A DNA stretch of 64,000 bases from CAZGDB01 sp964524705 (GTDB lineage Bacteria > Pseudomonadota > Gammaproteobacteria > Berkiellales > Berkiellaceae), in contig CAZGDB010000005.1 of assembly GCA_964524705.1 (NCBI GenBank), forward strand, positions 1-64,000. The letters run 5' to 3'. Below, piece by piece: positions 34,670 through 43,572 of this stretch. Within the stretch, counting starts at the first letter, position 1. The number at the start of each line of letters is the position of its first letter. The notes below the pieces were generated by a model, which saw nothing but the letters and a program-made list of their open reading frames with translations, was not told the DNA's origin and ran no database searches. The position numbers were made by a program, and so were the translations under genes.

Positions 34670-34716
34670 GCTGTTGCTCTCTTACTTAGTTGTACTACGC
34701 TGGCACTATGCTGCCA

Positions 34717-35517
34717 TTATCCCACTTTTGAGTCATATAACCAAGGGGGCAATACTGGCTCCGGTATTTCAAAGTAATCCGGGTAACTAACTTTTATCAA
34801 ATATAAACCCGCAGCAGAAGCCATTCTTGCTGCCTGCTGTCTGTCTTTTTGTGCAATCAAATGAGGTATCCATTGCGGCGATTCACGCCCTTGCCCAATA
34901 CGCATTAAGGTTCCTACAATATTACGGACCATATGATGTAAAAAAGCATTTGCAGTGATATCGATATATACCCATGGACCCCGTTGATAAACCTGACATT
35001 CATGCACGGTCCGAATAGGACTTTTAGCTTGGCATTCAGCTGCCCTAAAGGACGTAAAATCGTGTTCCCCTACAAAAAACTGTGCTGCGGTATGCATCCG
35101 AGTCACATCTAAAGGTAAATGCGTATATGCCACGCGCTGCCAATGGGTGGCACTGTGCGCTGGACCATAGTGCAACAAATAAACATAACGTCGTTGATAC
35201 GCACTACGTCTGGCATCAAAGTCCTCTGAGACAGCATGCGCAAAGGTGACACGGATATCTGGCGGTAAATGTTGGTTCACACCGGCGACATAGGCTTTGA
35301 GTGGACGGGTCGCGCTAGTATCGAAATGAACGACTTGTCCTAGGGCATGGACTCCACGGTCTGTACGGCCAGAAGCGTGTACTATAACAGGATGTTCTAC
35401 AATTTTGGTAATAGCATTTTCTAGAATAGCTTGTAAAAAGGGAGCCTGTTGGTCGGGTTGTTTTTGCCATCCCCAATATGCACTACCGGCATACTCTACC
35501 CCCAACGCAAACCGCAT
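34717..35517 (-). CDS. truA: tRNA pseudouridine(38-40) synthase TruA
   Basis: Modifies U38-U40 in the tRNA anticodon stem. The catalytic Asp is in SGRTDRGVHALGQVVHFDT; FLHHMVRNIVGTLMRIG and the N-terminus FALGVEYAGSAYWGWQ are typical. 266 residues. It begins the truA-accD-dedD-cvpA operon. Confidence 0.96.
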   Translation of the reverse strand: MRFALGVEYAGSAYWGWQKQPDQQAPFLQAILENAITKIVEHPVIVHASGRTDRGVHALGQVVHFDTSATRPLKAYVAGVNQHLPPDIRVTFAHAVSEDFDARRSAYQRRYVYLLHYGPAHSATHWQRVAYTHLPLDVTRMHTAAQFFVGEHDFTSFRAAECQAKSPIRTVHECQVYQRGPWVYIDITANAFLHHMVRNIVGTLMRIGQGRESPQWIPHLIAQKDRQQAARMASAAGLYLIKVSYPDYFEIPEPVLPPWLYDSKVG

Positions 35518-35552
35518 ACTTTTGACCCTACCGCCTTATTAAAGGCAGTAGT

Positions 35553-36023
35553 TTACCTCAAAATAAGGGTTTGCATTAGCATTTTTTGGGTTTCAGGAGA
35601 CTTGTCTTTCGCCAAGGCAGCAAAAGTTACAATCGTGTGTTTTACCCCTAAGGCCCCTTGATAATGGTCCTCAATAATCAAGTCTGCATCCCCTTCGGCG
35701 TTAATTTTAAAATAAACATCACATTCATTAAAGTCTGCCCCTAAGCTCAGGACGATTTCTGTGAGGTCAATTTTATCCTGTGTAGGGTCAAAATTAACGA
35801 TTTTATCAGTGGCATCCTCAATTTCAAACAAAGAGGTATAGAAAATAACGATAGGGTCATGCCCCCCATCCTCTTTGGCACGCAAAACAAAGACCTGTGA
35901 GCCATCTCCCCCATCTAAGCGTTTCAAGGTAGGATCCAAACGCATAAAATCTTTAGAGTCTTCTAAAATATCACGACGTGGCATTTCAAAACGCCCCGAT
36001 GCTGCACTATGTTCTTCTGCCAT
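35553..36023 (-). CDS. Small acidic protein resembling a type I secretion C-terminal target domain
   Basis: About 156 residues from ATG 36023 (MAEEHSAASGRFEMP). The middle reads GGDGSQVFVLR, then IVNFDPTQDKIDLTEI, a pattern typical of the C-terminal target region of RTX/type I secreted proteins, followed by beta-rich DLIIEDHYQG and HTIVTFAALA. Acidic, no signal peptide, no RTX nonapeptides. No type I exporter lies in the window. It could be an isolated secreted module or a remnant of a larger protein. Confidence 0.5.
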   Translation of the reverse strand: MAEEHSAASGRFEMPRRDILEDSKDFMRLDPTLKRLDGGDGSQVFVLRAKEDGGHDPIVIFYTSLFEIEDATDKIVNFDPTQDKIDLTEIVLSLGADFNECDVYFKINAEGDADLIIEDHYQGALGVKHTIVTFAALAKDKSPETQKMLMQTLILR

Positions 36024-36234
36024 TATGCTACTCTTTAAAAAAGTTATCTTCACCCTTTATTTTAGTCCAGAGATACTAAAAAATGTTTTTTTTAATCACT
36101 AAACTGCTACTTTTACAGTGTACTATCACAAAAATCAGGTGCGTGACCCATCACCACTAAAATTAACACACCCGCGATTTCTCCTGGTCTATACTCCAAA
36201 AGCATATGGGGACTATTATGATAAGTAGGTAGGC

Positions 36235-37146
36235 ATGGCTTCAGATTGGCTGTTTAATTTCTGGAAAAAAAATGACCTTGGACAAAGCAGTCTCCAAGGA
36301 CCTGCCCGTACCCCACACGAGCTCCTTATACAAAGTTTAATACGTTTTTTAACGATTGCGCCACGCCTACCTGACCTTGAAACCGAATATCAAATTTTGG
36401 TTTCTGAACTTGAAGACGAGCCGGATCCTAAAACGCTTGATACCCTCTTATTACGTTTAGATGCGTATATTGCACAGGCTGCAACCTTACATCGTCAACA
36501 ACAAGAACAAACCGTCAAAAAGACCCAAATTCAAATCCAAAAAATCTGTTATGGTTTAGAACAACGTTTAGGCTTAGATAGTGCTCGTACTTCTTTTGCT
36601 TTATGGTTACAAAACCCAGACCAAATTCATGACCTGGAACAAAATATTGAAAAACTCTCATTTTTAGTAGATGAACTCTGCAAAAGCAAAAAAGAAGAAG
36701 CCCACAAATGGGATATTTTTACCCAGCCCATCCCTCCTGGAGAAAAAGCCATTTTATCTTTAGGGATTTTAGATCAAAAACAAGCATTTTTAGATCAGTT
36801 CGGAGAAAAGGGATTACGCGATATCATGTTAGAAATTGCACGTTCGTTGCAACAGAAAATTAAGCGTTATGATTTTTTTGCACAAATTGAGCAACAGTAT
36901 TTTGTGATGATTTTTGGGAACTGTGAACTAAAATATGCCCAAGATATTCTAGAGCGTCTCAAAGAGGCTTTAAAAGAGCATACCTTTACCTATGAAGGGC
37001 AAATCATCCCTGTCACTCTCTCCTTTGGATTAATGTGCTTAAAAGAGAATGTACCTCCTTTAGTTCAAGTGCAATATGCCGAACACGCGCTCATTGAAGC
37101 ACAAAAAGAAGGTGCAAACAGACTCATTTTTGTGGAGCACAATTAA
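36235..37146 (+). CDS. Degenerate GGDEF-domain protein
   Basis: 303 residues without membrane helix. Residues 1-160 are helical with a probable coiled coil (YIAQAATLHRQQQEQTVKK). Residues about 175-303 follow the GGDEF fold: LDQKQAFLDQFGEKGLRDIM, ARSLQQKIKRYDFFAQI, LSFGLMCL, and EHALIEAQKEGANRLIF. The signature itself is replaced by EQQYF, so diguanylate cyclase activity is very unlikely; a c-di-GMP or protein-binding role is possible. It converges with the ankyrin gene downstream and overlaps it by 23 bases. Confidence 0.75.
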   Translation: MASDWLFNFWKKNDLGQSSLQGPARTPHELLIQSLIRFLTIAPRLPDLETEYQILVSELEDEPDPKTLDTLLLRLDAYIAQAATLHRQQQEQTVKKTQIQIQKICYGLEQRLGLDSARTSFALWLQNPDQIHDLEQNIEKLSFLVDELCKSKKEEAHKWDIFTQPIPPGEKAILSLGILDQKQAFLDQFGEKGLRDIMLEIARSLQQKIKRYDFFAQIEQQYFVMIFGNCELKYAQDILERLKEALKEHTFTYEGQIIPVTLSFGLMCLKENVPPLVQVQYAEHALIEAQKEGANRLIFVEHN

Positions 37147-38815
37147 TAGAGTATGTAGGATGACCCAATACATCAGTGCGCAACGCTTCTTCAGAAGGTC
37201 GCCGCCCAACCAAAGCTACCGGGGATGTCGAAGATAAGGGATGCATCACCCCCATCATTTTACACATACTTTTTTGTAATTCCGGCGCCAAACGGCCATA
37301 CCAAGGCTCTTGACGAATATCAACTCCTTCAAAAGCGTCACGCACATACCCACTCACAGGACCAGTAGGATCTGCATGCACCTTCGCCACCAAACTATAA
37401 GCTGGAGTTAATAAACCTACTGTTTCTCCTACAGCCCTCAAAGTACTTTCAATTTTCCAGGGGCGTCTAAGATTTCGAAAATGCTCACGGATCTGCACAT
37501 GGATAATCTCCACTACATTAAACGAAAATAAGGCATCTTCCAAAAGCACCAACTCATGCGGACTCAAAAGCTGTGTTGCATTTAAATATTTAAACTGTTG
37601 CGCGTCAATTTCTTGCTTACACAACCCCAATAAAATTTCCAAAGCTTTGCGCTGCTCAAACGCAATAGGTTCGCCCTTTAAAAACCCTGAAGCTGCACGC
37701 TGATATTCTACTTGACTACCTTGAACAGCCTCTAATAATGCAATACTGTTTTCTAAAGAATGCACTTTTTTAATGACAGCAGGAAATATATTTTGAAAGC
37801 TCGACAGACTCAGAAGGTTTTCGGAACTAATTTTTTTTTCACTCATTTGTGGGGTTCTGTACTCCAAAACACCTAATTTTCTAAATTCTGACAACCATTT
37901 TAAATCTTCCGCCATGACTATAGTTAACGGCCTATGTGGCGGACCAATATGATTATATTCAACAGCCGGTTGTGTTATTAAAAATGTAATCATTTTTTCT
38001 AAAACAGCGGTACGTTCTTCAGATACCACAAGATCATCATAATGGCTACATGCTTTATAAAGCGGCGTTTCACCCATAAAATTTTTAATATTCAATCCGG
38101 CGCCCGCGTTACAAAGTTTTTCCAAAACAAGAAACTGCATTTCTTCTTTTTCTGACACCATTCGATGTAAGGGTGTATCACCCTTACAATCTTGTGCATT
38201 CAGATTTGCGCCAACACTAACTAATTTTTCCACTAACTGTATCGCACTGGGATGTCCCAAACACTGATGAAGCGCAGTTTCTTTAAACTTATTAGTCGCA
38301 TTAACAGTAATGCCTTTGGTCAACAGCAACCCCATTACCGCTTGATGACCATGCTTGGCGGCAGTATGTAAAAGTGTATCCCCTTCAAGATTAACGCAGG
38401 CCTTATCGGCTTTTTTCTCTAGTAAATAAGCCACAATCTCTGCATAACCTAGTTGACAAGCTAAATACAGCGGCGTACATCCTGTATGATCTTTTAAATC
38501 AAGCGTGATTTTTGTATTTTCGATAAGATACTGAATTAAAAGCAAATCTTGATGAATCACTGCACAATGCAAAAGCGAGCGACCCAGCTCTACTTCTTGA
38601 TCAACAGACCAGCCAAAATGGAGAAAATAGTTAACGACTCGAATCCTTCTTTGTGCATCTGGAATGCTGTTTTTTCCATGATGTGCAAAATACTGAACAG
38701 CATTTTCGCCTTGTGCATTACGCGTCTCTAACGATAAATTTTGATCTCGCAATAATCCATGTATCGCATCTACTTGATCACGTTCAATTGCATCCTGCAA
38801 TGTTTGTGGGCGCAT
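37124..38815 (-). CDS. Ankyrin repeat protein
   Basis: 563 residues. About seven ankyrin repeats in residues 40-270 (TPLYLACQLGYAEIVAYLLE, TLLHTAAKHGHQAVMGLLLT, TPLHRMVSEKEEMQFLVLE). Hinge FRKLGVLEYR, then a helical region with parallels to the protein at 51786-53354: HSLENSIALLEAV versus YSLEEAAELLDCL, FNVVEIIHVQIREHF versus FNVDLFFKEQLRAF, and EPWYGRL versus EPWFVKL. The gene follows another ankyrin gene by 25 bases and belongs to a holD-RMD1-ankyrin-ankyrin operon. Confidence 0.85.
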   Translation of the reverse strand: MRPQTLQDAIERDQVDAIHGLLRDQNLSLETRNAQGENAVQYFAHHGKNSIPDAQRRIRVVNYFLHFGWSVDQEVELGRSLLHCAVIHQDLLLIQYLIENTKITLDLKDHTGCTPLYLACQLGYAEIVAYLLEKKADKACVNLEGDTLLHTAAKHGHQAVMGLLLTKGITVNATNKFKETALHQCLGHPSAIQLVEKLVSVGANLNAQDCKGDTPLHRMVSEKEEMQFLVLEKLCNAGAGLNIKNFMGETPLYKACSHYDDLVVSEERTAVLEKMITFLITQPAVEYNHIGPPHRPLTIVMAEDLKWLSEFRKLGVLEYRTPQMSEKKISSENLLSLSSFQNIFPAVIKKVHSLENSIALLEAVQGSQVEYQRAASGFLKGEPIAFEQRKALEILLGLCKQEIDAQQFKYLNATQLLSPHELVLLEDALFSFNVVEIIHVQIREHFRNLRRPWKIESTLRAVGETVGLLTPAYSLVAKVHADPTGPVSGYVRDAFEGVDIRQEPWYGRLAPELQKSMCKMMGVMHPLSSTSPVALVGRRPSEEALRTDVLGHPTYSINCAPQK

Positions 38816-38840
38816 CCTTTCCCCCTGGTGTAACGATCTT

Positions 38841-40410
38841 TTATACTAAGGCACCCTTTTTCCTTAAAGACTCTGGAAATATCACTGTCGCCAGCACCTC
38901 TGGACTGCTCTGCGAGACGGCACCGAACTGAATCGGTGGTGGACTCGCTATCAGACGGGCTGTATTACGGCATTCTTGGCTATATTTTGTTAAAATCCAA
39001 GTTTCTAAATCTAATTGAGTCAACCACACTTCTGCCTGACGATATTCCTCAGGGGTATGGAATATATTTTCCAANNNNNNNNNNGTTTCACAAACAGGTC
39101 GTATGCGACGAAAGCATATTTTCCAAACTGAACTTCAACCCCCCTAACAATTTTAAAAACATTCGCCGTAATTCTAATGACAGTTTTTTATCTTTTTTAT
39201 TTTTTTTATCCAAAACAAAAGAATTATTTCGAGCTAAAAATATTTTTAATTGTTTTTCATAACACAATTTATGTTCCCTCAGGTAGTCAGACAACATAAT
39301 TGCATCATTTAATGGATAATGTTTTAAAAATTGACGTTCTATTTTTTCGAGATCTCTTTCTATATTTTGAATAGGATCTGATACTTTTAATTCCAAAACC
39401 CCTATTGAACGGAATAACGAATTCCAACAAGGATTCACCTGCATCAATGAAGTAGGACCTAACAATTCTATATCAGGTGCTGAATAACTCGTACAGACGA
39501 TTTCAAATAACGCATACATCAAAGCTGCAAATTGTTTTTGATAGGACAAATTTTCAGGGATTGGCAACTTACAGATCTGATAGACTACCGTTTCCTTTAG
39601 AGGATTGCGTATAAAAAGCCCACCAGATTTTCCTTCGCGCACATACTGTAAAGCTAAATCATAGTAATGGTTTTTTACTAAAAGATAAAAAGCACTAACA
39701 TTATTGCTATTAACCTGAAAAGGATAAGCGTTACATTCCAAAAGAATTCCAACCAATTTTCGAGCACCATATTGAATGGCTACATGTAAAACAGGCTCAC
39801 CCTCAGAATTCTTTGTACAACAAAAGTTATTCAATACCTCTTGATTCTTCTTTTTGTGCAAATTTAAAAAAATAGCTTCTATGCGCGCAAAGCAAGCCTC
39901 TCTCAGAGCTTGATCTTCTTTAATGACAGCCAGCAAATACCTCAGGTCTTGAGATTCCGCGACGATGCATGCATGGATTTTATGTATTATTGATTGATAG
40001 GCAATAGCTTTTTGCTTATGCGCAGCGTTCGGTAGAGCACTCAGATCCTGCAATAATGTTTGCCATTGTTCAACAGACTGAACACCAGCCTTAACTAAAG
40101 GCGCTACTAATGGATAGGCTTCTTTTTTCATCAGTTGATAAAAAGGGGTTTCTGATTTTTTACTTGATTGAAACGGATTTGCACCGGCTTGTAATAATAC
40201 TTCTACAAACTCTAGCGTACCATATTTAACGGCATACTGTAAAACAGTATCTCCTTGATCATCCGTGAAGTACAAAAAAGCAGAACGACTCTCATGATTC
40301 GTTTGTGCGCTTTCAAACATATTTTTTAGTGTTATAAAACGTTGAGCACGCCCTTCTTTTTTAGTTTTTATTTGACGCAGTAATTTCTGAAGAGCAACTA
40401 TATCTATCAC
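38841..40410 (-). CDS. Ankyrin repeat protein, interrupted by an assembly gap
   Basis: The frame from ATG 40410 encodes 440 residues with a few divergent ankyrin repeats (TVLQYAVKYGTLEFVEVLLQ, PVLHVAIQYGARKLVGILLE), the hinge FRSIGVLELK and a helical region, then a TGA at 39088 five bases before the N run. The frame after the N run starts with LENIFHTPEEYRQAE and ends KKGALV. Both sides of the gap carry TTGGAAAATAT, and LENLF is found at the equivalent place in the protein at 30206-32659. I infer one protein of about 505 residues joined at LEN, with the stop and the gap being contig-end errors. A true truncation is the alternative. Confidence 0.7.
39075..39084. other. Assembly gap inside an ankyrin gene
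   Basis: Ten N flanked on both sides by the same 11 bases (TTGGAAAATAT on the minus strand, one copy about 35 bases before the gap and one right after it), as expected when two overlapping contig ends were not merged. Confidence 0.65.
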
Positions 40411-40425
40411 CAGAGCGCCTCCAGT

Positions 40426-41241
40426 TTAGTGTATTATATCTTTGATGAATAATGCATAAATTTCAAGCAAAACTTCCATCACAATCAAAATTACAATATA
40501 CCATTCTATTTTCATAGAATGTCTGTTTTGCAGAACATCTAAAGTAATTTCTGCTGTTTTTGAAATCAACGTAAATTTTCGTTCTAAAACACTTTGGCGT
40601 TTTACTAATTCAAATTCTTCTGCAACACTCGTATGTACTTTATCCAATTGTGGGAACTCCCAGATTTGCTCTGGCTTTTCTGTCACTTCAGCACGTGCGA
40701 CCATGGTGTATTCGCGCAAAAGAACGACCCCGATATTTTTCAGCAGATCTCTGGTTTGAAAACCTGGATTCCCGGTTTTCGCTAATTCCGTTGCAATACG
40801 CTCTACTGATTCAAATCCACGTCCAATTTCTGCTTCCTGTTTTCCTAAAATCACGCTTTTAGCTAAAACATCCGCAATGGTTTGTAAATGTCCATAGGTT
40901 GCTTGACGAATAAAAATTGTTCCTTCAAAGGAGCCTTCTTCAGTTTCTGCGGGATCAATCTCTATTTGGATACTTTCACGTTCTATCTCTTTTTGAGGCC
41001 CCAAGATTTGAGGATTCAAGGTCTCAATACAATGCTGCTGTAAGGCTTCAGGTGTATTAAAAAAAACTACGACCCCAAACCTAAAAACCACCACAATAGC
41101 CTCTTCCCCAATTTTAAGCGTAGGGGGGGTCTTATCTAAAATTTCACCGAGGTGACTTAAATCACGAAGATTAATCTTATCGGCAATCAACAGCGCTTTA
41201 GCTTCAAACCGTGGCTGATGTATTAGTGAGTTATTTTTCAT
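40426..41241 (-). CDS. RMD1/YagE (DUF155) family membrane protein
   Basis: 271 residues. Family features are FRFGVVVFF near residue 55, the central helical part, LERKFTLISKTAEITLDVLQ near the end and a C-terminal membrane helix (IEWYIVILIVMEVLLEIYAL). RMD1 relatives are conserved in mitochondria and many alphaproteobacteria and gammaproteobacteria; a role in membrane or translation organisation is proposed for the mitochondrial members, unknown in bacteria. The start overlaps the holD-like stop by 11 bases. Confidence 0.85.
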   Translation of the reverse strand: MKNNSLIHQPRFEAKALLIADKINLRDLSHLGEILDKTPPTLKIGEEAIVVVFRFGVVVFFNTPEALQQHCIETLNPQILGPQKEIERESIQIEIDPAETEEGSFEGTIFIRQATYGHLQTIADVLAKSVILGKQEAEIGRGFESVERIATELAKTGNPGFQTRDLLKNIGVVLLREYTMVARAEVTEKPEQIWEFPQLDKVHTSVAEEFELVKRQSVLERKFTLISKTAEITLDVLQNRHSMKIEWYIVILIVMEVLLEIYALFIKDIIH

Positions 41242-41578
41242 ACTTGAATTTTTTTAATTGACCCCATAGCGCCCGCTTCTTCTCTGGAGTATGCCAAAGT
41301 TCTGCTAAGGAAGGCAAAATTAAACTCGGCTTTTGCTCGCTTTTAGGCTGGCAATCAAAATATAAATACAAAGCCCTGCCTTTTATGTTATTTATATTAC
41401 TTTCAGTAATACCAAAATAATGCGTATAGCATAAAGCTTTAGCCAAACTAGACAACCGCGACAGATTCTCAGGTGTGAGCTCTACAGCTGTTGGAAAAAC
41501 GCCTACTAGTGTTTGTCTTATGGGGTGGATACTAGTGGGGACTTGCAAAGATAAGCTTGAGGTGAGTAGTGGGATCAT
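41231..41578 (-). CDS. holD: Probable DNA polymerase III psi subunit (HolD-like)
   Basis: 115 residues. The C-terminal motif LAELWHTPEKKRALWGQLKKF matches in pattern the HolD end (LxxLxxxPxxRxALWxQI), and VELTPENLSRLSSLAKAL corresponds to the LTPEKI segment. Psi links chi and the clamp loader. Similarity is short and read by eye. Divergent from the aldehyde dehydrogenase gene; first gene of an operon with RMD1 and two ankyrin genes. Confidence 0.55.
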   Translation of the reverse strand: MIPLLTSSLSLQVPTSIHPIRQTLVGVFPTAVELTPENLSRLSSLAKALCYTHYFGITESNINNIKGRALYLYFDCQPKSEQKPSLILPSLAELWHTPEKKRALWGQLKKFKYEK

Positions 41579-41599
41579 GCATTATTAACCAATCAAGGA

Positions 41600-43078
41600 A
41601 TGACGAGACTGTACCATATGGCTGAACATTTTGGATCTGATATTTTAGGACCTGAGGATGATACCAAGGTTGTAGAGATTGCCTCCCCTTATAATGGTGC
41701 GCTATTAGCCACCCTAGAAACTCAAGGATGGGTTCAGGCGAATACTGCCTTAGAGGTTGCCAGCGCATTGTTTCAGGACCGCAGTAATTGGTTAAGTCCT
41801 GCCCAACGTAGCAGCATATTACAGTTGACTGCCTTAAAACTTACAGAGGCTCATGAAGAATTTGCGCTTCGAATTAGCCAAGAAGGTGGCAAGCCCTTAC
41901 TAGATGCACGTGTAGAGGTAACACGAGCGATTGAAGGCTTAGAAATTGCTGCCCGTACCATTCACACCTTAGCAGGACATGAGATCCCAATGAATCTCAA
42001 TGGCGTCTCTCGTAACCATATGGCTTTTACACGTTTTGAACCCAAAGGGGTTGTGGTAGCGATTACTGCTTTTAATCATCCCTTAAACCAAGTTACGCAC
42101 CCTATTGCCTGTAGTATTGCAGCAGGTTGTCCTATTATTATCAAACCTGCAGAAGATACGCCTTTATCCTGTATCGCCTTAGTTGCGCTCTTACGAGAAG
42201 CGGGATTACCAAAGAACTTTTGTCAGATCATACATCTGTGGGATAAAAATTTATCAGAACGATTGGCTACAGATCCAAGAGTCGGGTTATTACATTTTAC
42301 AGGCAGTGCGGCAGTTGGCTGGCGTTTACGCAGTTTAATTGCTCCTGGCACTGATTGTATTTTAGAGCATGGAGGGGCCTCTGCGCTGATTATTGCCCCG
42401 GATGTCCCTGAAGAGGAGTGTATTGCGCCTATTATTAAAAGTGCTTTTACCCATGCAGGTCAACTGTGCGTCTCTTTGCAACGTCTTTTCGTACATTATA
42501 AAATGGCTAAAAAAATCGGTAAGTTATTAGCAGAAGCAGCAGGTAATCTCAAAATTGGAGATCCTACATCTGAAAAAACAACTCTTGGTCCGATGATCCG
42601 AAAACCTGAACTCAAACGGGTGCATCGTTGGGTTTCCAGTGCAATAGAATCCGGTGGTAAAGTGCTCTGTGGTGGTAAACCGCAAAGTGATACATGTTAT
42701 CCGGCAACGATTATTTTAGACCCTAGTCCAAAATGCGAACTGAGCACTGAAGAAGTCTTTGGGCCTGTATTAGCGATTTACACTTATGAAAACTTAGAAA
42801 CCGCCATTACCAAAGCTAATGCCCTGCCCTTTCAGTTTCAAAGCAGCATTTTCACTAAAAATATAGATATCGCTTTGTATGCAGGACAGCATATGAAAGC
42901 CAATACGGTACTCATTAATGAAATCCCTAGTTTTAGGGTAGATTGGATGCCTTTTGAGGGAAGCCAACGTTCTGGATTAGGTGTGGGGGGAATTGAGCCC
43001 ACCATTCGTAAAATGTCACAAGCTAAACTTTGGATTTTTAAATCCCCTGGTTTAGATGCCCTAACACTCAAAACCTAG
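41600..43078 (+). CDS. NAD(P)-dependent aldehyde dehydrogenase
   Basis: Aldehyde dehydrogenase superfamily. Catalytic Cys in HAGQLCVSLQR, catalytic Glu in ILEHGGASALI, cofactor Lys in IIIKPAEDTPL, Rossmann FTGSAAVG, and EEVFGPVLAIY near the C-terminus. The group resembles lactaldehyde, phosphonoacetaldehyde or non-phosphorylating glyceraldehyde-3-phosphate dehydrogenases; substrate not decidable. 492 residues from ATG 41600; ATG 41618 (MAEHFGSD) is the other option, and neither has a well-spaced ribosome site. Single gene. Confidence 0.9.
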   Translation: MTRLYHMAEHFGSDILGPEDDTKVVEIASPYNGALLATLETQGWVQANTALEVASALFQDRSNWLSPAQRSSILQLTALKLTEAHEEFALRISQEGGKPLLDARVEVTRAIEGLEIAARTIHTLAGHEIPMNLNGVSRNHMAFTRFEPKGVVVAITAFNHPLNQVTHPIACSIAAGCPIIIKPAEDTPLSCIALVALLREAGLPKNFCQIIHLWDKNLSERLATDPRVGLLHFTGSAAVGWRLRSLIAPGTDCILEHGGASALIIAPDVPEEECIAPIIKSAFTHAGQLCVSLQRLFVHYKMAKKIGKLLAEAAGNLKIGDPTSEKTTLGPMIRKPELKRVHRWVSSAIESGGKVLCGGKPQSDTCYPATIILDPSPKCELSTEEVFGPVLAIYTYENLETAITKANALPFQFQSSIFTKNIDIALYAGQHMKANTVLINEIPSFRVDWMPFEGSQRSGLGVGGIEPTIRKMSQAKLWIFKSPGLDALTLKT

Positions 43079-43082
43079 CACT

Positions 43083-43126
43083 AAAAAAACCTACACTTCT
43101 TTAGTTTTAATTAAAAAAGTGTAGGT
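43083..43126 (-). terminator. Intrinsic terminator on the minus strand
   Basis: ACCTACACTT and AAGTGTAGGT pair around an AT-rich loop; on the minus strand TTTTTTT follows. It ends the Gln-rich secreted protein gene and, from the other side, may also stop the aldehyde dehydrogenase message. Confidence 0.75.
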
Positions 43127-43156
43127 CTTGCAGATCGGAGAAAAAACGAACTGAGT

Positions 43157-43474
43157 TTAGTACCCAGCGCCATCAATGCTGCCTTCTCTGTCTTCATTTT
43201 GTTCTTTCAGAACTTCTGCAGCAGCTTGTTGGTTTTCTTCAGCAGCAGTAGTTGCTTTTGAAGTTTCACGTTGGGTTTGTAATCTTTCTTTTTTAGCTTG
43301 CTGGCTAGAAGAAGCTTGTTGTTGATTAGAAGAAGCTTGTTGTTTTTGCAAGTTTGCAGACTGAGTGGCTTCTTGGCTTTGTGTTTGATTTTGTGAAGGA
43401 GTGGTTGTAGTTGTTTCTAACGCTACAACGTTGCCAGCCAATAATCCTAAAACGAGTGCTGATACGATTTTCAT
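43157..43474 (-). CDS. Small secreted Gln/Ser-rich protein
   Basis: ATG 43474 has AAGGAAG 6 bases upstream. 105 residues: a signal peptide KIVSALVLGLLAGNVVA with cleavage near A-L-E, then a low-complexity stretch of Thr, Gln, Ser and Ala (SSNQQQASSSQQAKKERLQT) that should be disordered or coiled, ending DGAGY. It shares the signal-peptide core GLLxGNVVA with the gene next door, so the two are probably related by duplication of the 5' part. No function assigned. Confidence 0.7.
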   Translation of the reverse strand: MKIVSALVLGLLAGNVVALETTTTTPSQNQTQSQEATQSANLQKQQASSNQQQASSSQQAKKERLQTQRETSKATTAAEENQQAAAEVLKEQNEDREGSIDGAGY

Positions 43475-43572
43475 ACAATCTTCCTTATTCAATATAATAT
43501 CCATATACAACGAAAGTCCCCTACCTTTTTATCCTACTATAAAAAAAGATAGGGGTGAAGCAGGCTAAAAGA

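Noticed and set aside
43518..43555. Hairpin as a terminator for the hendecad-repeat gene
   Set aside because: The stem is long (CCCCTA with TAGGGG) but has a mismatch and no T run after it on the minus strand, so it is not listed as a terminator.
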